From Streptomyces echinoruber (GTDB taxonomy: Bacteria > Actinomycetota > Actinomycetes > Streptomycetales > Streptomycetaceae): DNA of 64,000 nucleotides. Of the stretch, positions 8,000 to 15,865 are shown piece by piece; positions within the stretch are counted from its first letter, which is position 1, and each line of letters opens with the position of its first letter. Under the pieces are notes generated by a model, which saw only the letters and a program-made list of their open reading frames with translations, did not search any database and was not told the origin of the DNA. Position numbers and translations under genes: made by a program. The stretch spans positions 186,001 to 250,000 of the forward strand of contig NZ_BMWH01000002.1 in the NCBI RefSeq assembly GCF_014651135.1, written 5' to 3'.

Positions 8000-10345
8000 C
8001 TACCCCTCGCCGACCGCCTCCAGCCGCACCGCGCACGCCTTGAACTCCGGCATCCGGGACGTCGGGTCCAGCGCCGGGTTGGTCAGGGTGTTGGCGCGGC
8101 CCTCGCCCGGCCAGTGGAACGGCATGAACACGGTGTCGGGGCGGATGGCCGTGGTGATGCGGGCCGGGGCCACCGCCCGCCCCCGGCGCGAGACCACCGC
8201 CACCGGGTCGCCCTCGGCCGCCCCCAGCCGGGCCGCCAGCCGCGGGTGCAGCTCGACGAACGGGCCGGGCGCGGCGGCGTTCAGCTCGGCCACGCGGCGG
8301 GTCTGGGCGCCGGACTGGTACTGGGCGACCACCCGGCCGGTGGTCAGCAGCACCGGGTACTCCTCGTCCGGCTCCTCCGCGATCGCGCGGTGCGACACGG
8401 CCGCGAACCGGGCCCGGCCGTCCGGCGTGGCGAACCGGTCCAGGAACAGCCGCGGAGTACCCGGGTGCGCGGCGGCGGACGGGGCCTCGCGGGCGGGTGC
8501 CCGGGTGGACGCGGATGCGGCGGCGGGCGGGGCCTCGCGGGCGGGTACGGCGGACGGGTCCTCGTGGGCGGATGCGCCGGACGGGGCCTCGCGGGCGGGG
8601 TCGTCGGCGGGCACGTCCAGGCAGGCGTCCTCGCCGTCCCCGCAGTCCCTTCCGGCCCCGTCGGCCCCGCTGTCCCCGCCGTCCTCGGCCGGGATGGCCG
8701 GGGCGGCCGGGCAGGGCCAGAACACGCCGCCCTCCTCGGCCAGCCGGCGGTAGGTGATGCCGGAGTAGTCGGCGGGGCCGCCCGCACTGGCCCGGCGCAG
8801 CTCCTCGAACACCTCCTCCGGATCGGTGGGGAAGCCCTTCTCGACGCCGAGCCGGGCGGCGAGCCCGTGCAGCACCTCCAGGTCGCTGCGCACCCCGGGC
8901 GGCGGGGCGACGGCCTGCCGCCGCAGCAGCACCCGGCCCTCCAGGCTGGTGGTCGTGCCGGTCTCCTCGGCCCACTGCGCCACCGGCAGCACCACGTCCG
9001 CGAGCGCCGCCGTCTCCGACAGCACGACGTCGCACACGGCCAGGAAGTCCAGGGCGCGCAGCCGCTCTTCGACGTGCGCGGCGCGCGGCGCCGACACCAC
9101 CGGGTTGGAACCCATCAGCAGCAGCGCGCGGATGTCGGTGCCGAGCGCGTCCAGCAGCTCGTAGGCGCTGCGCCCGGGCCCCGGCAGGCTGTCCGGGTCC
9201 ACGCCCCACACCTTGGCCACGTGCCGCCGCGCCGCCGGGTCGGTCAGCTTGCGGTAGCCGGGCAACTGGTCAGCCTTCTGGCCGTGTTCGCGCCCGCCCT
9301 GCCCGTTGCCCTGCCCGGTCAGGCAGCCGTAGCCGGACAGCGGCCGGCCCGCACGGCCGGTGGCCAGGCACAGGTTGATCCACGCGCCGACCGTGTCGGT
9401 GCCCTGGGACTGCTGCTCGGGCCCGCGCGCGGTGAGCACCATGGCGTGCTCGGGCTCGCAGAACATCCTTACGGCCTCGCGCAGTTGGGGCACGGGCACG
9501 CCCGTGATCCGCTCCACCAGCTCCGGCCAGTGCGCCATCGCCGCGGCCCGGGCGTCCTCCCAGCCGGTGGTGCGCTCCTGGATGTAGGCGTCGTCCGTGC
9601 GGCCCTCGGCGATCACCAGGTGCAGCAGGCCCAGGGCGAGGGCCAGGTCGGTGCCGGGGCGGGGCGCGAGGTGCAGGTCGGCCTGCTCGGCCGTGCGGGT
9701 GCGGCGCGGGTCGATGACGATCAACGTGCCGCCGTTGTCCCGCAGTTCATTGAAGTAGCGCAGGGCCGGCGGCATGGTCTCGGCGAGGTTGGAGCCGACC
9801 AGGATCACGCAGCCCGTCTTCGGGATGTCCGCCAGCGGGAACGGCAGCCCCCGGTCCAGCCCGAACGCCCGGGTGCCGGCCGCCGCCGCGGACGACATGC
9901 AGAAGCGGCCGTTGTAGTCGATCTGCGAGGTGCCCAGCACCACGCGGGCGAACTTGCCCAGCAGGTACGCCTTCTCGTTCGTCAGCCCCCCGCCGCCGAA
10001 CACCCCGCACGCGTCCGGCCCGTACCGCGCCCGCGTGCGCGCGAGCCCCTCGGCGATCCGGTCGAGCGCCTCGTCCCAGCCGGCGGGTACCAGCGTGCCG
10101 CCGGAGCGCACCAGCGGGGAGGTCAGGCGGACCCGGGAGGAGAGCACCGCCGGTGCCGTACGGCCCTTGCCGCACAGCGCGCCCCGGTTGACCGGGAAGT
10201 CCGCCCGTTCGACCACCTCGACCGTGCCGTCCGGCACGGGCACGAGGTTCATGCCGCACTGCAGGGCGCAGTAGGGGCAGTGGGTCGGGATCGGGGTCGG
10301 GGCGGGGGAGGGGGCGGAGGCAGGGGCCGTGACGGGGTTCTGCAT
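8000..10345 (-). CDS. nasA: Assimilatory nitrate reductase, molybdopterin catalytic subunit (NasA type)
   Basis: A 781-residue cytosolic molybdopterin oxidoreductase that reduces nitrate to nitrite. The N-terminal 4Fe-4S motif HCPYCALQCGM (about residues 22-32), with the distal cysteine in NRGALCGKGRT, matches NasA/NarB enzymes. Then come the cofactor-binding segments VFGGGGLTNEKAYLLGKFAR, GSNLAETMPP and GCLTGQGNGQGGREHGQKAD. The C-terminal molybdopterin-dinucleotide domain includes VLLTTGRVVAQYQSGAQTR and VFMPFHWPGEG. No Tat signal is present, fitting an assimilatory enzyme. Between the catalytic and C-terminal domains (DNA about 8460-8690) is an Ala/Pro/Glu-rich insertion with repeated AREAPS-like units, probably a disordered linker. 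A GlnR-like site precedes the start. Confidence 0.92.
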   Translation of the reverse strand: MQNPVTAPASAPSPAPTPIPTHCPYCALQCGMNLVPVPDGTVEVVERADFPVNRGALCGKGRTAPAVLSSRVRLTSPLVRSGGTLVPAGWDEALDRIAEGLARTRARYGPDACGVFGGGGLTNEKAYLLGKFARVVLGTSQIDYNGRFCMSSAAAAGTRAFGLDRGLPFPLADIPKTGCVILVGSNLAETMPPALRYFNELRDNGGTLIVIDPRRTRTAEQADLHLAPRPGTDLALALGLLHLVIAEGRTDDAYIQERTTGWEDARAAAMAHWPELVERITGVPVPQLREAVRMFCEPEHAMVLTARGPEQQSQGTDTVGAWINLCLATGRAGRPLSGYGCLTGQGNGQGGREHGQKADQLPGYRKLTDPAARRHVAKVWGVDPDSLPGPGRSAYELLDALGTDIRALLLMGSNPVVSAPRAAHVEERLRALDFLAVCDVVLSETAALADVVLPVAQWAEETGTTTSLEGRVLLRRQAVAPPPGVRSDLEVLHGLAARLGVEKGFPTDPEEVFEELRRASAGGPADYSGITYRRLAEEGGVFWPCPAAPAIPAEDGGDSGADGAGRDCGDGEDACLDVPADDPAREAPSGASAHEDPSAVPAREAPPAAASASTRAPAREAPSAAAHPGTPRLFLDRFATPDGRARFAAVSHRAIAEEPDEEYPVLLTTGRVVAQYQSGAQTRRVAELNAAAPGPFVELHPRLAARLGAAEGDPVAVVSRRGRAVAPARITTAIRPDTVFMPFHWPGEGRANTLTNPALDPTSRMPEFKACAVRLEAVGEG

Positions 10346-10368
10346 GCCGCTCAGCGTGCGCCGGGCGT

Positions 10369-10395
10369 GTTACGCGCCGGGGCGCCGCCCGTTAC
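10369..10395 (-). promoter_or_regulatory. GlnR-box-like repeat upstream of nasA
   Basis: GTTAC occurs at 10369-10373 and 10391-10395. On the minus strand this gives GTAAC twice, 22 bp apart start to start, the spacing of the two a-type half-sites in GlnR boxes. The sequence between them matches the GaAAc half-site poorly. It lies 24-50 bp ahead of the nasA start, the same distance as the NirB-side box. Confidence 0.4.
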
Positions 10396-10460
10396 GCGAC
10401 CGGCACGGTGACCTCCCCGCCCGGCCGCCCGCGCCGTGAGGCGGACGCCAGGGAGAGAAT

Positions 10461-10480
10461 CTCCCGCCTTCAAGCGGGAG
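10461..10480 (-). terminator. Terminator-like hairpin after the SanA/YdcF gene
   Basis: CTCCCGC and GCGGGAG form a perfect 7-bp stem around CTTCAA, 14 bp after the stop of the gene at 10494. There is no T-run, as is common in Streptomyces. Confidence 0.55.
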
Positions 10481-10493
10481 AGGACTCACCGGT

Positions 10494-11189
10494 TCATCGC
10501 CGGGCCCCGGCCAGCGCCCGCGCCACGCCCGGCTCCTTCGGGCCGAGGAACGTCGGGTCGGGCCGCAGGAGGACGTCCAGGGCCGCCTTGCCCGCCGCGA
10601 ACACCTCCCGCGTGCTGCCGTAGTACCAGGTGACGTCGTGCCGGTCGTCGACCCCGACGCCGTACGACGCCACGCCGGCCGCCCGGCACAGCGCGACCGC
10701 GCGCCGGATGTGGAAGCCCTGGCTGACGAGCACCGCCCGGTCCACGCCGAAGATCTTCTTCGCGCGCACGCAGGAGTCCCAGGTGTCGAAGCCGGCGTGG
10801 TCGCCGACGACGCGGGCGGAGGGGACGCCGTGCCGGACGAGGTAGCGGCGCATCGCATCCGGCTCGTCGTAGTCCTTGCGGCTGTTGTCGCCGGTGACGA
10901 GGACGACCCGCACCCGGCCGGCGCGGTACAGGGCCGCCGCCGCGTCCAGGCGGCGGGCGAGGTACGGCGACGGCTCGCCGTGCCACAGGCCCGCCCCGAA
11001 GACGACGGCGACGTCGGTGCGGGGCACGTCGGCCGCCGTGTACAGCCGGCCGGCGGTCGTCAGGCGCAGCCAGGTCGCCGGCAGCAGCGCCAGCACGCAG
11101 GCGAGCACCGCGGTCCGCACCAGGCGGCGCCGCCCGGCGCGGGTGCGCGGCAGCCGCGGCCGGCGGATCCGCGGCCGACGCACGTCCAT
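10494..11189 (-). CDS. SanA/YdcF (DUF218) family membrane-anchored protein
   Basis: A 231-residue protein with a basic N-terminus, one membrane segment (TAVLACVLALLPATWL, about residues 26-41) and an extracytoplasmic DUF218 domain. Domain landmarks are VAVVFGAGLWHGEPSPYLARR, LVTGDNSRKDYDEPDAMRRY and DHAGFDTWDSCVRAKKIF. VLVSQGFHIRRAVALCRAAG ends the core. In enteric bacteria SanA affects envelope barrier function, and the domain is thought to act in the cell envelope. A tandem-repeat block lies 65-160 bp upstream. Confidence 0.85.
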   Translation of the reverse strand: MDVRRPRIRRPRLPRTRAGRRRLVRTAVLACVLALLPATWLRLTTAGRLYTAADVPRTDVAVVFGAGLWHGEPSPYLARRLDAAAALYRAGRVRVVLVTGDNSRKDYDEPDAMRRYLVRHGVPSARVVGDHAGFDTWDSCVRAKKIFGVDRAVLVSQGFHIRRAVALCRAAGVASYGVGVDDRHDVTWYYGSTREVFAAGKAALDVLLRPDPTFLGPKEPGVARALAGARR

Positions 11190-11254
11190 GCCGTGTCCCT
11201 CCCGTCCCTCCCCCTGCTGCCCGACGGCCTCTCCCGGCCGCCGGGGCCGCCCGT

Positions 11255-11350
11255 ACCGCCCGGCGCGGCCCGTCCGTACCGCCCGGCGCGGCTCGTCCGT
11301 ACCGCCCGGCGCGGCTCGTCCGTACCGCCCGGCGCGGCTCGTCCGTACTG
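11255..11350 (-). repeat. Tandem repeats of the GGGCGGTACGG family upstream of the SanA/YdcF gene
   Basis: Four to five units of about 23 bp containing CCGTACCGCCCGG. On the minus strand each reads CCGGGCGGTACGG, the same core as the array at 1090-1192. Relative to the gene it precedes, the orientation and distance are the same. The remainder of the 11190-11599 gap shows no gene. Confidence 0.75.
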
Positions 11351-11599
11351 CCCGGTGACCCGGCCCGGATCTCTCGGATCTCCCGGATCCCCGGGTTCGC
11401 GCGGCCGTGTCCGACAGTCAGGGACGCCCGGCGGAGGCCGCCGGTTCACCGCGGCGGGCGTGACCGGCCTCACGCCCGCCGCCGTCGCCGCGGCCCGCAC
11501 CGTCCCTCACACCGCCCGCCCGCCCCGCGGTGAACCCGCGGAAAACACCCGTGACGCCCGCGCAACGGCCCGGCAACGTGCCGCGCCGACCATCGGTGC

Positions 11600-12571
11600 A
11601 TGACGGTGCCGAAACCCCCGCACGACGACTTCCCGCCCGGTCCCGGCGGCCCGCTGCCCGGCGATATCCACTTCGACGGCACGGCGCAGCCCGTGCACCA
11701 CTTCGACAGGACGGCGCAGCTCGTGAACCACCTCGACGGCACGGCCCAGCCCGTGAACCGCGCCGGCAGCCGGCCCGCCGCCCGGCCCGCCACCCGGCCC
11801 GGCCCCGTCGCGCACGGTGGTCGGCACCGCCCCGCGCCCCCGGCGCTCGTCCTGGTCGCGCACGGCAGCCGCGACCCGCGCGCCCTGCGCACCGTACGGG
11901 CGCTCGTGAACCGCGTCCGCGCGCTGCGGCCCGCCCTGCCGGTCCACCTCGGGCACATCGAGCTGAACGAGCCGCTGCTGCCGGACACCCTGGCCGCCCT
12001 CGGCGGCGCGGGGGCCGTCCTGGTGCCGTTGTTGTTCGGCCGCGGCCACCACGTCAAGCGGGACATCCCGGAGGCGGTGGCCGCGGCCGGGGCCCGTGCG
12101 CGCGTGGCCGCGCCGCTCGGCCCGCACCCGCTCCTGGTGGAGGCCCTGCACGCCCGCCTCACCGAGGCCGGCTGGCCCCCGGTCCCGGACGACGCCGCGC
12201 GCCGCACGAGCGCGGTCGTGCTCGCCGCCGCCGGCTCGCGCGACCCCGAGTCGCGGGCCGGTACCCGCCGCACCGCCGCCCTGCTGGCCGAACGCCTCGG
12301 CGTGCCGGTCCTCGCGGCCTACGCCTCCGCCGCCGTGCCCACCGTCGCGGACGCCGTCGGCGCCCTGGCCGCCCGCGGCCGCCACCGGGTCGCCGTCGCC
12401 TCCTGCTTCACCGCGCCGGGCCGCTTCGCCACGCAGTGCGCGCGGGCGGCCCCCTGGATCGCCTCCGCCCCCCTCGGCCCCCACCCGGCGCTGGCCCGCC
12501 TGGTCCTGCACCGCTACGACGAGACGGTGGCCGCCGCGGCCGCCCCCCGACCGGCCCTGACGCCGGCCTGA
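11600..12571 (+). CDS. Sirohydrochlorin chelatase (CbiX/SirB) family protein
   Basis: A 323-residue protein. After an unusual repetitive leader of about 70 residues (repeats of FDGTAQPV and FDRTAQLVN) comes a two-lobed chelatase fold. The first lobe opens with [19 protein letters not shown], with the metal-binding His of AHGSRD. It continues with LGHIELNEP and [20 protein letters not shown]. The second lobe opens with [19 protein letters not shown]. The family inserts iron or cobalt into sirohydrochlorin, making sirohaem, the cofactor of nitrite reductase. That fits the nitrate-assimilation neighbours. Confidence 0.85.
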   Translation: MTVPKPPHDDFPPGPGGPLPGDIHFDGTAQPVHHFDRTAQLVNHLDGTAQPVNRAGSRPAARPATRPGPVAHGGRHRPAPPALVLVAHGSRDPRALRTVRALVNRVRALRPALPVHLGHIELNEPLLPDTLAALGGAGAVLVPLLFGRGHHVKRDIPEAVAAAGARARVAAPLGPHPLLVEALHARLTEAGWPPVPDDAARRTSAVVLAAAGSRDPESRAGTRRTAALLAERLGVPVLAAYASAAVPTVADAVGALAARGRHRVAVASCFTAPGRFATQCARAAPWIASAPLGPHPALARLVLHRYDETVAAAAAPRPALTPA

Positions 12572-12668
12572 GACGCCCGGCGGCCGCGGGACGGCCGCGG
12601 GCGGGACGCGGGACGGCCACGCGACCCGCACCCACCCGTACCCCGCACGTCCCGCCCCGGACGGCCCG

Positions 12669-12870
12669 CACCCGTCGCGCCCGGCACCCGCCGTACCCGA
12701 GACCTGCCGCGCCCGGCACCCGTCGCGCCCGGCACCCGCCGTACCCGAGACCTGCCGCGCCCGGCACCCGTCGCGCCCGGCACCCGCCGTACCCGAGACC
12801 TGCCGCGCCCGGCACCCGTCGCACCCGAGACCTGCCGCGCCCGGCACCCGTCGCGCCCGGCACCCGTCGG
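12669..12870. repeat. 48-bp tandem repeat array
   Basis: Three full copies begin at 12669, 12717 and 12765, followed by a 32-bp shortened copy at 12813 and a partial one at 12845. The unit is built from CACCCGTCGCGCCCGG and CACCCGCCGTACCCGAGACC segments. It fills the gap between the chelatase and dGTPase genes (12572-12981), which shows no gene. Confidence 0.85.
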
Positions 12871-12981
12871 CCCCGCATCCGGCATCCGGCACCCGACACC
12901 CGGCGGCCCCCGCCCCCGTGGCGGCCCCCGCCCCCGCGCCGCCCCCCGCCGACTGTCACCGCGTGCGCTTACTGTCGAGAC

Positions 12982-14328
12982 ATGACAGGCAGCGCATCCC
13001 CACCCGGCTACGGCCCCCCCGGCCACGACCCGCACGGCTATGACCCGGCGTCAGTCGAGCGGTGGGCCCCCGAGCCCGACAAGCGGCCGGGCCGTACCGC
13101 CTTCCAGCGCGACCGCGCGCGCGTGCTGCACTCCGCGGCGCTGCGCCGCCTGGCCGGCAAGACCCAGGTGGTCACCCCGGACGGGTGCGGCCCGGCCTGG
13201 GACGCCAGCCCCCGCACCCGGCTCACCCACTCGCTGGAGTGCGCCCAGGTCGGCCGCGAACTCGGCGCGGCCCTCGGCTGCGACCCGGACCTGGTGGAGG
13301 CCGCCTGCCTCTGTCACGACCTGGGGCACCCGCCCTTCGGGCACAACGGCGAGCAGGCGCTCAACGAGTTCGCGGCCGACTGCGGCGGCTTCGAGGGCAA
13401 CGCCCAGTCGCTGCGGCTGCTGACCAGGATCGAACCCAAGCGGTTCGTCACCGACTCGGCGACCGGCGACCTGGTCAGCGTCGGCCTCAATCTCACCCGC
13501 GCCACCCTGGACGCCGCCACCAAATACCCCTGGCCGCGCGGCGCCCACCCCACCGATCCGGCTTCGCCCAAGTTCGGCGTCTACGAGGACGACCGGCCCG
13601 TCTTCGACTGGGTCCGCAAGGACGCCCCCGCCGCCCGCACCTGCTTCGAGGCGCAGGTCATGGACTGGTCGGACGACGTGGCGTACTCGGTGCACGACGT
13701 CGAGGACGGCCTGCGCGCCGGTCATATCGACCCCCGCAGCCTGTACGCCGGACCGGAGCGGCGGGAGGTGTTCGCGGTGGCGCTGGGCCGCTACGTCCCC
13801 GCCGGCACCGACCCGGAGGAACTCGCCGGGGCCCTCGACCGGCTCCAGGCGCAGGAGTGGTGGCCGCACGGCTACGACGGCACGGCCGTGGCCCAGGCCC
13901 GCCTGAAGGATGCCACCAGTCAGCTCATCGGCCGCTTCTGCCTGGCCGCCGAGAACGCCACGCGCGCGGCCTGGGGCCACCGCCCGGGCCGTTCGGGCGC
14001 CGGCGGGGGCCTGACCCGCTACGGCGCCGAACTCGTCGTGCCGCGCGAGACCCGCATGGAGTGCGCCGTCCTCAAGGCCGTCGCCGACCGCTACGTCATG
14101 CAGCGCGCCGAGCAGGAGCGGCTGCGCGCCGAGCAGCGTGTCGTCGTCACCGAGCTCGCCGAGGCGCTCACCGCCCGCGCGCCCGACGGCCTCGATCCGC
14201 AGTTCCGCGCCCTGTTCGAGCGGGCCCCGGACGACCGCGCCCGCAAACGGGTGATCGTCGACCAGATAGCGTCCCTCACCGACGCCTCGGCGCGCTCGCT
14301 TCACGCCCGCCTCGCGGGGCACCCGTGA
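12982..14328 (+). CDS. dgt: Deoxyguanosinetriphosphate triphosphohydrolase-like protein
   Basis: A 448-residue HD-domain enzyme expected to cut dGTP (or other dNTPs) to deoxynucleoside and tripolyphosphate. After a Gly/Pro/Asp-rich leader comes [20 protein letters not shown]. Metal-binding residues follow: His 83 in TRLTHSLE, His112-Asp113 in [16 protein letters not shown], and Asp in [15 protein letters not shown] further on. Length and motifs fit the actinobacterial dGTPase-like group. No ribosome site is visible before ATG 12982, so the message may be leaderless. It lies upstream of dnaG, an arrangement common in Streptomyces. Confidence 0.92.
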   Translation: MTGSASPPGYGPPGHDPHGYDPASVERWAPEPDKRPGRTAFQRDRARVLHSAALRRLAGKTQVVTPDGCGPAWDASPRTRLTHSLECAQVGRELGAALGCDPDLVEAACLCHDLGHPPFGHNGEQALNEFAADCGGFEGNAQSLRLLTRIEPKRFVTDSATGDLVSVGLNLTRATLDAATKYPWPRGAHPTDPASPKFGVYEDDRPVFDWVRKDAPAARTCFEAQVMDWSDDVAYSVHDVEDGLRAGHIDPRSLYAGPERREVFAVALGRYVPAGTDPEELAGALDRLQAQEWWPHGYDGTAVAQARLKDATSQLIGRFCLAAENATRAAWGHRPGRSGAGGGLTRYGAELVVPRETRMECAVLKAVADRYVMQRAEQERLRAEQRVVVTELAEALTARAPDGLDPQFRALFERAPDDRARKRVIVDQIASLTDASARSLHARLAGHP

Positions 14329-14368
14329 CGGCGGCCCGCCCCTCCTGCGCCTTCCGGGACGCGTGCGC

Positions 14369-14448
14369 TCCTCAGAGACACCTCAGAGACACCTCAGAGA
14401 CACCTCAGGGACACCTCACAGGGACACCTCAGGGACATCTCCGGGACG
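14369..14448. repeat. 11-bp direct repeats (ACACCTCAGAG type)
   Basis: Six to seven degenerate copies of CCTCAGAGACA or CCTCAGGGACA in tandem between the dGTPase gene and the flavoprotein gene. The function is unknown. Confidence 0.8.
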
Positions 14449-14550
14449 CGAAGGTGACCCTGCGTGGCCTGATCGGGCCACTCCCCCTTCCCGCATCACG
14501 CTGCGTGCGGGAGGCTCGCAGAGGGCGGCATCCTGACGAGGAGGCAACAA

Positions 14551-15816
14551 GTGGTCGACGCGGATCAGACATTCGTCATCGTCGGAGGAGGTCTGGCCGG
14601 TGCGAAGGCGGCCGAGACACTCCGCGCGGAGGGCTTCAACGGCCGTGTGATCCTCATCTGCGACGAGCGCGACCACCCCTACGAGCGCCCGCCGCTGTCC
14701 AAGGGCTACCTGCTGGGCAGGGAGGAACGCGACAGCGTCTTCGTGCACGAGCCCGCCTGGTACGCGCGGCACGACGTCGAACTGCACCTCGGCCAGACCG
14801 TCGTCGCGATCGACCGCGCCGCGAAGACGGTCCGCTACGGCGACGACGGCACCTCCGTGCGCTACGACAAGCTGCTGCTGGCCACCGGCGCCGAACCGCG
14901 CCGCCTGGACATCCCCGGCACCGGCCTGGCCGGCGTGCACCACCTGCGCCGCCTCTCCCACGCCGAGCGGCTGCGCGGCGTCCTGACCGGCCTCGGCCGG
15001 GACAACGGCCACCTCGTGATCGCCGGCGCCGGCTGGATCGGCCTGGAGGTCGCGGCGGCGGCCCGCGAGTACGGCGCCGAGGTCACCGTCGTCGAACCCG
15101 AGCCGACCCCGCTGCACGGCGTCCTCGGCCCCGAACTGGGCCAGATCTTCACCGAGCTGCACCGCGAGCACGGTGTCCGCTTCCACTTCGGCGCCCGCCT
15201 CACCGAGATCGTCGGCCAGGACGGCATGGTGCTCGCCGCCCGCACCGACGACGGCGAGGAGCACCCCTGCCACGGCGTGCTCGCCGCGATCGGCGCCGCC
15301 CCGCGCACCGCGCTCGCCGAGTCGGCCGGGCTGGAGGTCGCCGACCGCCGCCACGGCGGCGGCATCGTCGTCGACGAGCGGCTGCGCACCTCCGACCCCG
15401 ACATCCACGCCGCCGGCGACGTCGCGGCCTTCCCGCACCCCCTGTTCGGCACCCGGCTGCGCGTCGAGCACTGGGCCAACGCCCTCCACGGCGGCCCGGC
15501 CGCCGCCCGCGCCATGCTCGGCCGGGACGTCGTCTACGACCGCATGCCCTATTTCTTCTCCGACCAGTACGACATGGGCATGGAGTACTCCGGCTGGGCG
15601 CCCCCGGGAAGCTACGACGAAGTGGTGATCCGGGGGGACGCCGGGAAGCGCGAGTTCCTCGCGTTCTGGGTGCGGCAGGGCCGCGTGCTGGCCGGGATGA
15701 ACGTCAACGTGTGGGACGTCACGGACCCCGTCCAGCGACTGATTCGTACGAAGGCACAAGTGGACGTCGAGGCGCTGGCCGACCCGCACGTCCCGCTGGA
15801 CAGCCTGGTCCCGTAG
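14551..15816 (+). CDS. NAD(P)/FAD-dependent ferredoxin/rubredoxin reductase-like protein
   Basis: A 421-residue flavoprotein with GTG start at 14551 and GAGGAGG upstream. The FAD-binding motif FVIVGGGLAGAKAAETL is at residues 8-24. RPPLSKGYLLGRE is the hallmark of ferredoxin reductases of oxygenase systems. The NAD(P)-binding motif HLVIAGAGWIGLEVAAAA is near residue 152, and the FAD-ribityl motif DIHAAGDVAAFPHPLFGTRL near residue 286. It ends with the reductase C-terminal domain (FWVRQGRVLAGMNVNVWD). It transfers electrons from NAD(P)H to a small iron-sulfur protein. No partner ferredoxin gene is adjacent. Confidence 0.9.
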   Translation: MVDADQTFVIVGGGLAGAKAAETLRAEGFNGRVILICDERDHPYERPPLSKGYLLGREERDSVFVHEPAWYARHDVELHLGQTVVAIDRAAKTVRYGDDGTSVRYDKLLLATGAEPRRLDIPGTGLAGVHHLRRLSHAERLRGVLTGLGRDNGHLVIAGAGWIGLEVAAAAREYGAEVTVVEPEPTPLHGVLGPELGQIFTELHREHGVRFHFGARLTEIVGQDGMVLAARTDDGEEHPCHGVLAAIGAAPRTALAESAGLEVADRRHGGGIVVDERLRTSDPDIHAAGDVAAFPHPLFGTRLRVEHWANALHGGPAAARAMLGRDVVYDRMPYFFSDQYDMGMEYSGWAPPGSYDEVVIRGDAGKREFLAFWVRQGRVLAGMNVNVWDVTDPVQRLIRTKAQVDVEALADPHVPLDSLVP

Positions 15817-15865
15817 CCGTCCACGGCACGACGGGAGTGTCCTGGCGCCCCCGTAGAATCACCCC

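Noticed and set aside
7119..9209. A long minus-strand frame over cutA and nasA
   Set aside because: It is out of frame with nasA, which carries all the motifs, and its translation is low-complexity.
12669..12870. Tandem repeats considered as a CRISPR array
   Set aside because: The units are contiguous without variable spacers, not palindromic, and there are no cas genes in the window.
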